Shown one piece after another: positions 59,198 through 64,000 of a stretch of DNA of 64,000 nucleotides (positions are counted from its first letter, which is position 1; the number at the start of each line of letters is the position of its first letter). The stretch is from Lunularia cruciata (taxonomy: Eukaryota; Streptophyta; Marchantiopsida; Lunulariales; Lunulariaceae). The stretch lies in the NCBI GenBank assembly GCA_948567375.1, contig OX419762.1, forward strand, positions 42,575,034 to 42,639,033. Direction: 5' to 3'. Under the pieces are notes generated by a model. The model did no database searches. It saw only the letters and a list, made by a program, of their open reading frames with translations, and was not told where the DNA came from. The translations under genes were made by a program, and so were the position numbers.

Positions 59198-60830
59198 TGT
59201 GATAACCCAACAAATAGCACTTTTGCGGTAATCACATAAGTAAAGTTAGTCCCATAGAGATACTAGTCAAAAATGTCCAAATACAAAGTCAAATGTCACA
59301 ATGTAGTTCTTCTAGGTTTCATCTTTAATCTCTCAGGTAGCAACTACACCTAGAAGAGAGTAACAAGCACTGATTTGCAGTCTTGTCACAATAATTTGTC
59401 ACACCCAAACACAACTCCATCAAATCTTCCAAACAATCTTGATTGTGATGATTTATTCTCTCCCAAAAATGGCGCTTCACTGCAAAACAACCTTACCTCA
59501 AAATTATGTTCCACCCCTCCACTCAAGGCACAACTTCCTCAATTGAAGTTGCTTCACATCAACACTATGCTGCACTCACAATTGCAGAATACTACCAACA
59601 CTACAATTCCTCTCAGATCTATCAAGGCATTGCTCCGATTGCACTTCACTTAGGATCAAACACACAAAATAAAGATCAAGGCTACGGAATCCAACATCCA
59701 ACAAGCACACTACCTTGCACTTTGAAATTCTCTACACACTCAGAAACACAAACACAATGTTGATACTTGGAATTAAGCTCAAATGATGAGCATTGCTTCA
59801 CAGCATTTTGATTTATCTATTCTTAGAAATTATGAGCACTAAACAACATATGACTACAAATGCCACCTTCAAATAGGCAAAGCACCTCAATAGTTATTTA
59901 AAAACTATACCGTTCTACAACAACTCTTCTAGCCTACAGATCCAAAATGACAATGCACCTCTTCATATCTGCCTCTTCATATCTCAAAACTGTTACTACT
60001 CTGATCCGATGTCTACCTCTTCATCGGCTTCCAATTTTGAAGTTCTTCCTATTACTTCTCCTTCTTTGGATCTATCCTCAACTACTAAATCGATCACTAT
60101 TTCTACTACAACTTCAATATAAATTACAATTTCATTGGTGGGTAATCTATCTAACTCTTTATCTCTTGACCCACTCTTCTCTAATGCCTCAAATAATTGA
60201 TCCAAAGACACGTGCACTCCCCCCTTCTCTTACTTTGGATCTAACTACTATCAATTCCTTTGCTAATTCTCTTATATCTTCATTAAGAATTGTAATTGAA
60301 AGCATGGAGACACTATCTATGCATTCAATTTGTAACCCACTTCCCCTTATCACTCATGTAACTAACCCAAAGACACTTACTATTTAATCTTGCACTTCGG
60401 GTTCATTCACTATTGCTACTTCTCCTTGAATTCTATCCTATCTTCAATCAGAATTGAAATTGAAGTCATGGGTATCCTAAATATCTTCTTTCCCTACTCT
60501 AACTATTTTAAACACTTCAAATATCTAACCTAAAGACTCTTACATCTGATGTCTGACTACCTTGGATTGAATCTCATTTATCTTGAGGTGAAGTCTTTAG
60601 ACCCGAAGTCATGTAAACCCAAAGTCTGAGGTCCAAAGTCCAAAGTCCAAAGTCCGAAGTTGTATAGACCCAAAGACACCAACCCGAAGTCCTTCAACTA
60701 CTTTTTACATCTACTCCCAAAATTTCAAATGCTTTTAACTTTTGGTACAGATGTCTAAACTCAATGATATTGGTGGCAATGGAAACCCTTGAACAAGTTG
60801 CTTCCAACAAGATAAAGCATGTATGATTTG
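59198..60830 (-). repeat. C1 5' LTR, truncated
   Basis: It parallels 56560-58150. Its start (the TGTGGTAC end) is missing, and the sequence passes into the lone D LTR at 60831. Confidence 0.75.
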
Positions 60831-61386
60831 TGTTGTGCATATTTACATCGCTACACAACATATATCGCTATCAACATCATACACTATAGAAGCATAACTC
60901 ACACATAAGTCATACATAGACTCTAAAGTGCCATAATCAAATCAGATTGCTTACCACTCTCAACTCAACTCAACTTAGATCATTACTTGATCTGTCACTC
61001 TATAAACTACCAACAACTGGGCACTAATTATAGTCAAGCCACACCCACTCAAGCATAGAGAATCTAGGTGACGCTCGCCGGCCTCTGTCCACCATAGCCA
61101 GAAACTCGAAGGCTCAACATCAGAGAAGTGAGCTCTCTAGAGCTCACTTCAAACTATACACCCTAGACTCGAGCTAGCTCTGAAAACCTAACGGTCCAAT
61201 TGATGGCACACTCGATGGTGCAAACGGTGCAAAGTGACGATGAGCCCCACCATGAAGTCAATACCCCGAACACAAAATCTGACCATCGGAAAGTAGTCTA
61301 TGAGAAACTGTTGAAATAACTCTAACTACTATCACTAGAACTCCAGTGTCCGAGCATCTAGATGCGGCACTACAAATGGCGTGACA
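60831..61386 (-). mobile_element. Lone family D LTR between C1 and E
   Basis: 556 bp; on the minus strand it runs from TGTCACGCC (61386) through the D core to the 110-bp segment and ends CACAACA (60831). No matching 4-bp flank is seen, since one side is C1 and the other is E. It is therefore either a remnant after rearrangement or a solo LTR whose site was later disturbed. Confidence 0.7.
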
Positions 61387-64000
61387 TATCGGTAAAAGGC
61401 AAGGGATGATGGTCCTTCCTTGTGATTGCATTTAACTTGCGGAAATCTTGGCACACTTGGATCTTCCCCGTTTTCTTCTTTGGGACAATGACAATGGGTG
61501 AGACCCGCTCACTGCTTAAGATAGAGAAGATGATTTTGGCCCCTAAGTACTTGTTGATTTCATCTTTACCAAGAGCGAGTACTTCGGGTTCAGGCGGTAT
61601 TGTCTCTGCCAAACCAAAACTGCGCCTTCAACAAGATCAATCTGGTGTTCCCTAAATTCTTGTGGAATACCCGGCATTTGATCAATAGACCAGGCAAATA
61701 CATCTTGGAATTCTATAAACAGGGCAGTGTATCCTGCCAACTTGTCCAAAGTGGCTGTCTTCAAAATTTTCAAAATTTTCCCTTCCATCAAGACAACATC
61801 TTGACAGTCATCGGGGTTGATGACTCCTTCAACATGGCTTACTCAGCTTAACCTGAGTCAGGCTGCCATCAAACCTCCTTCCTCCAAGTCATGTTGACCC
61901 GAAGCAAGGTCATATGGATCTTCATCTTTGATGTCCACCTCATAGCATTCCAAATAATTGACTTGGACTTTGTCTTTGGATTTGTCTAAAGATGAAGACA
62001 ATGTGTCTTTATATTTGTCCTCATCTTTTGACAAACTGGTTTCCCCAAGATGGGGAACCTTCATCCAACTCACAGTCACCAGCTTCTGGTCTTCAAACAA
62101 AATGTCCTTCAATCGTAGCTTCTGCTGGTGCCCATCTACCACAACTTGGGCATTGTACAACTAGGGTCTTCTGATCAATAGTGGGTAACCAGTTTTGGTC
62201 ATTGGTCGCAACATAATGTAATTCAACTTCAAGGGCACCCCTCCAATGATTGTGGTAATGTTTGACAGCATGCCCAATGGCCTTCTCTTGGTTTGGTCTA
62301 CAAATTTCAATACTTGGGGTGTTGGCTCAAACGTATGATACCCCTGTCGATTTGCAGTAACTTTGGTCATGACATTCACACCAAAACCCAAATCAATGGG
62401 TATCAATGTGATCATGCACCTTGCAATCTCCGTGTTAACCTCAGAAGATCCCAAATCTTCTTGCTCAATATGATATATAGCGGGCAGGTCTTTCTTTGAC
62501 ATCGCCCTTACTTTCTTGAGGGCTGAATTTAGCTGCCTTTTGTATAGCTTATTGTCTTCCCACAATTGCTTAAATGTGACGTTTGCATCTGTGGCTGCCA
62601 AATCTGCTACAATGTCGTATTGGGGTACTCCTCCTAATTTCATGGTCTTCACCTTTGGCTTTGGGTTCAAAGTCTCTCCATGTTCAAATCTGACTCGGGA
62701 CGTTCCATGATGGTGATGGAGGTACTAGTGGTCTTGACCCAAGGTTCCTCGGGTTTTCCCACCTTGGCTTGGATTAGATCCTTTACTTTGGATTGGATGT
62801 CTGCTAGAAAAACTGAAGGCTTTGTCTTTGTCTCCTCCTCCAAACTCAGTTCTCGGGTCCTGAGTATTGCTTCCTTGAGTTCTTTCTGCAAGGCTTTAGC
62901 TTTGGCTTTAGCAAGGATCTTTTCCTCCTTGGCAAAAAGGATTACTTTTGGGTGTAGTCTCTTTGCCTTTCTTGAAGATGATGAGGTCGTACTCAATTCT
63001 TTGGGATCATGCTTCTTCTTACTTGTGCGTGTCTCAACTTTCAAAATTTTGAGGTCTGGCCATTCTCCTTTCGAGGCCGGGCTTCCTGCCTGAGGTCTCT
63101 CCTCCTCAAGTATTATACAATTTATAGTTGTATCACCTTTTGCCTGAAGTGCTGCTTGCTCAGCCGGGGTCTGTACATACTTTACAGGCGGCTTTGGGTT
63201 TGGTGGGGTGAGGACATTGGTTGCCAGTATGACCCGATCCTTTGCAATTTCCACACAAGGAAACATACCCGATTTTCCTTCTTGGCTACGGACAATTTGG
63301 AGACCAATATCCCATCGAGCCACAATTGTAACATGTCCCGGGTCAATTTTGGTTTCCCATTGGTGGTCTTCGTGGAAGAGCATTGGGGTTATATTCCCTT
63401 GGTCCGTACCTCAAACCTTGGTATGATGTGCTCGCTTGAGTTTGTACCTATTGTGTTTGGTACACCGCCTCCTCTTCCTCTTCCTGGTTCCATCTCGGAA
63501 CCCAATCAATCTGCTGCACCAAGAATGCATTGTGACTATTGCATTATGTATTTGCATGGCCTGACTTGCCACACGTGATGCACCATACATTGGATCTGCC
63601 AAATGATGGGGGCTTCCTTCGGTCCTTTGCTCCAATCATTTGGATCTTAAAATCCAAAAACTCCTTGATGAGGGCATCCAGCTTGGTATCAGCCTTATGT
63701 ACACTCTTTGCTGGGGGTCACAGGTTTCTTACCCCCACGTCGTCATACTCATCTTGGCTTTGATTGAGGGAATTTACATTCCTCTACCTTGCAATGATCC
63801 GAATCTTTGGTGAAAGTCCTCTTAGGAACCAGGTAATGGCTTGGGCATCGGAGTAACCCACCACACCCGACTACTTCAGAACTTGGTTCAAGAGCACCAT
63901 GAACTACTCAGAGTAGTCTCTCAACTTCTCATTCTTGCCTCTGTCTAAATTGTTGAGTGCCATGAAGACACTTATGTCGTTATCAACTTCTCGGAATCAT
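61387..64000 (-). mobile_element. Family E Ty3/gypsy element, gag to RT start, leaves the window
   Basis: On the minus strand: gag end with FMVLLNQVL and DAQAITWFLRGL (63840-64000), a linker (62667-63635), a protease-like region (62161-62670, with GVNVMTKVTANRQGYHTFEP), another linker, and the start of RT (61370-61790). The RT start shows RLNPKYSLLVK, RVSPIVIVPKKKTGK and RKLNAITRKDHHPLPF. It ends abruptly at 61387 next to the lone D LTR. Its gag resembles the fossil gag of C2, suggesting that E is the autonomous relative. Old, several breaks. Confidence 0.8.

Larger units (their letters stand above)
56560..60830 (-). mobile_element. C1: non-autonomous LTR element of family C
   Basis: On the minus strand, the 5' LTR (60830-59198, start missing), primer site TGGCACCGTTTTCGGGG (near 59179-59195), about 780 bp of internal sequence (58415-59197) and the 3' LTR (58414-56560). 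The LTR ends TGTGGTAC and GTTGTCACA equal those of C2, but the LTRs here are only about 1.85 kb because they lack the coiled-coil block of C2. The internal part has one gag-like frame start (MPSRTKVPKIDKN). It lies in the integrase of the forward D. Old and broken. Confidence 0.75.

Overview
The window looks like nuclear DNA from a land plant or a close streptophyte relative. It holds an intron-bearing PR-10/Bet v 1-type gene, a plant-style secreted LRR protein, a four-exon Sec14/CRAL-TRIO gene and a deep pile of Ty3/gypsy LTR retrotransposons. A non-seed plant (moss, lycophyte or fern) is my best guess, but nothing here fixes the species.

Layout. 1-1424 is the 3' end of a Ty3/gypsy element (family D here). 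1425-17690 is a gene island almost free of transposons. It holds the PR-10-like gene (4355-5073, +), the LRR gene (8745-10118, -) and the Sec14-like gene (12887-14882, -). It also has two hairpins and a 127-bp tandem duplication. From 17690 to the window end everything recognisable is retrotransposon: a Ty1/copia scrap (17690-18110), a 5' piece of D (18165-19543), a large non-autonomous element with LTRs over 3 kb (C2, 19544-28673), a reverse-oriented D (28674 to about 34735), a forward D (about 34736-56559) that other elements have invaded, a second C element (C1, 56560-60830), a lone D LTR (60831-61386) and a reverse gypsy of family E that runs off the end (61387-64000).

Nesting in the forward D can be read from 4-bp target duplications. 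Chromodomain element A (37352-50810) sits in the D gag zinc knuckle (ctag on both sides). Element B (42399-50222, reverse) sits in the A chromodomain (ggcc on both sides). A solo B LTR (53358-54049) sits in D pol (ggtc on both sides). B is the youngest: its two 736-bp LTRs differ at about 7 sites. The A LTRs differ by about 6%, and D is oldest.

The most notable item is family D itself. Between protease and reverse transcriptase it carries the remains of a DNA cytosine-5 methyltransferase domain, seen in two copies (33065-33665 and 52320-52840). After integrase it ends in a PHD-finger-like domain, also seen in two copies (401-592 and 29515-29700). So a methylation writer and a chromatin-reader-like module appear to belong to one gypsy lineage. 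Retrotransposons carrying cytosine methyltransferases have been reported from charophyte algae and dinoflagellates. Secondary points are heat-shock-element-like clusters in the LTR of A, an extra zinc-knuckle ORF upstream of gag in B, a duplicated TATA segment in the B LTR, and a probable partnership between the non-autonomous C elements and E. All retroelements are treated as fossils, and boundaries marked approximate are read by eye.
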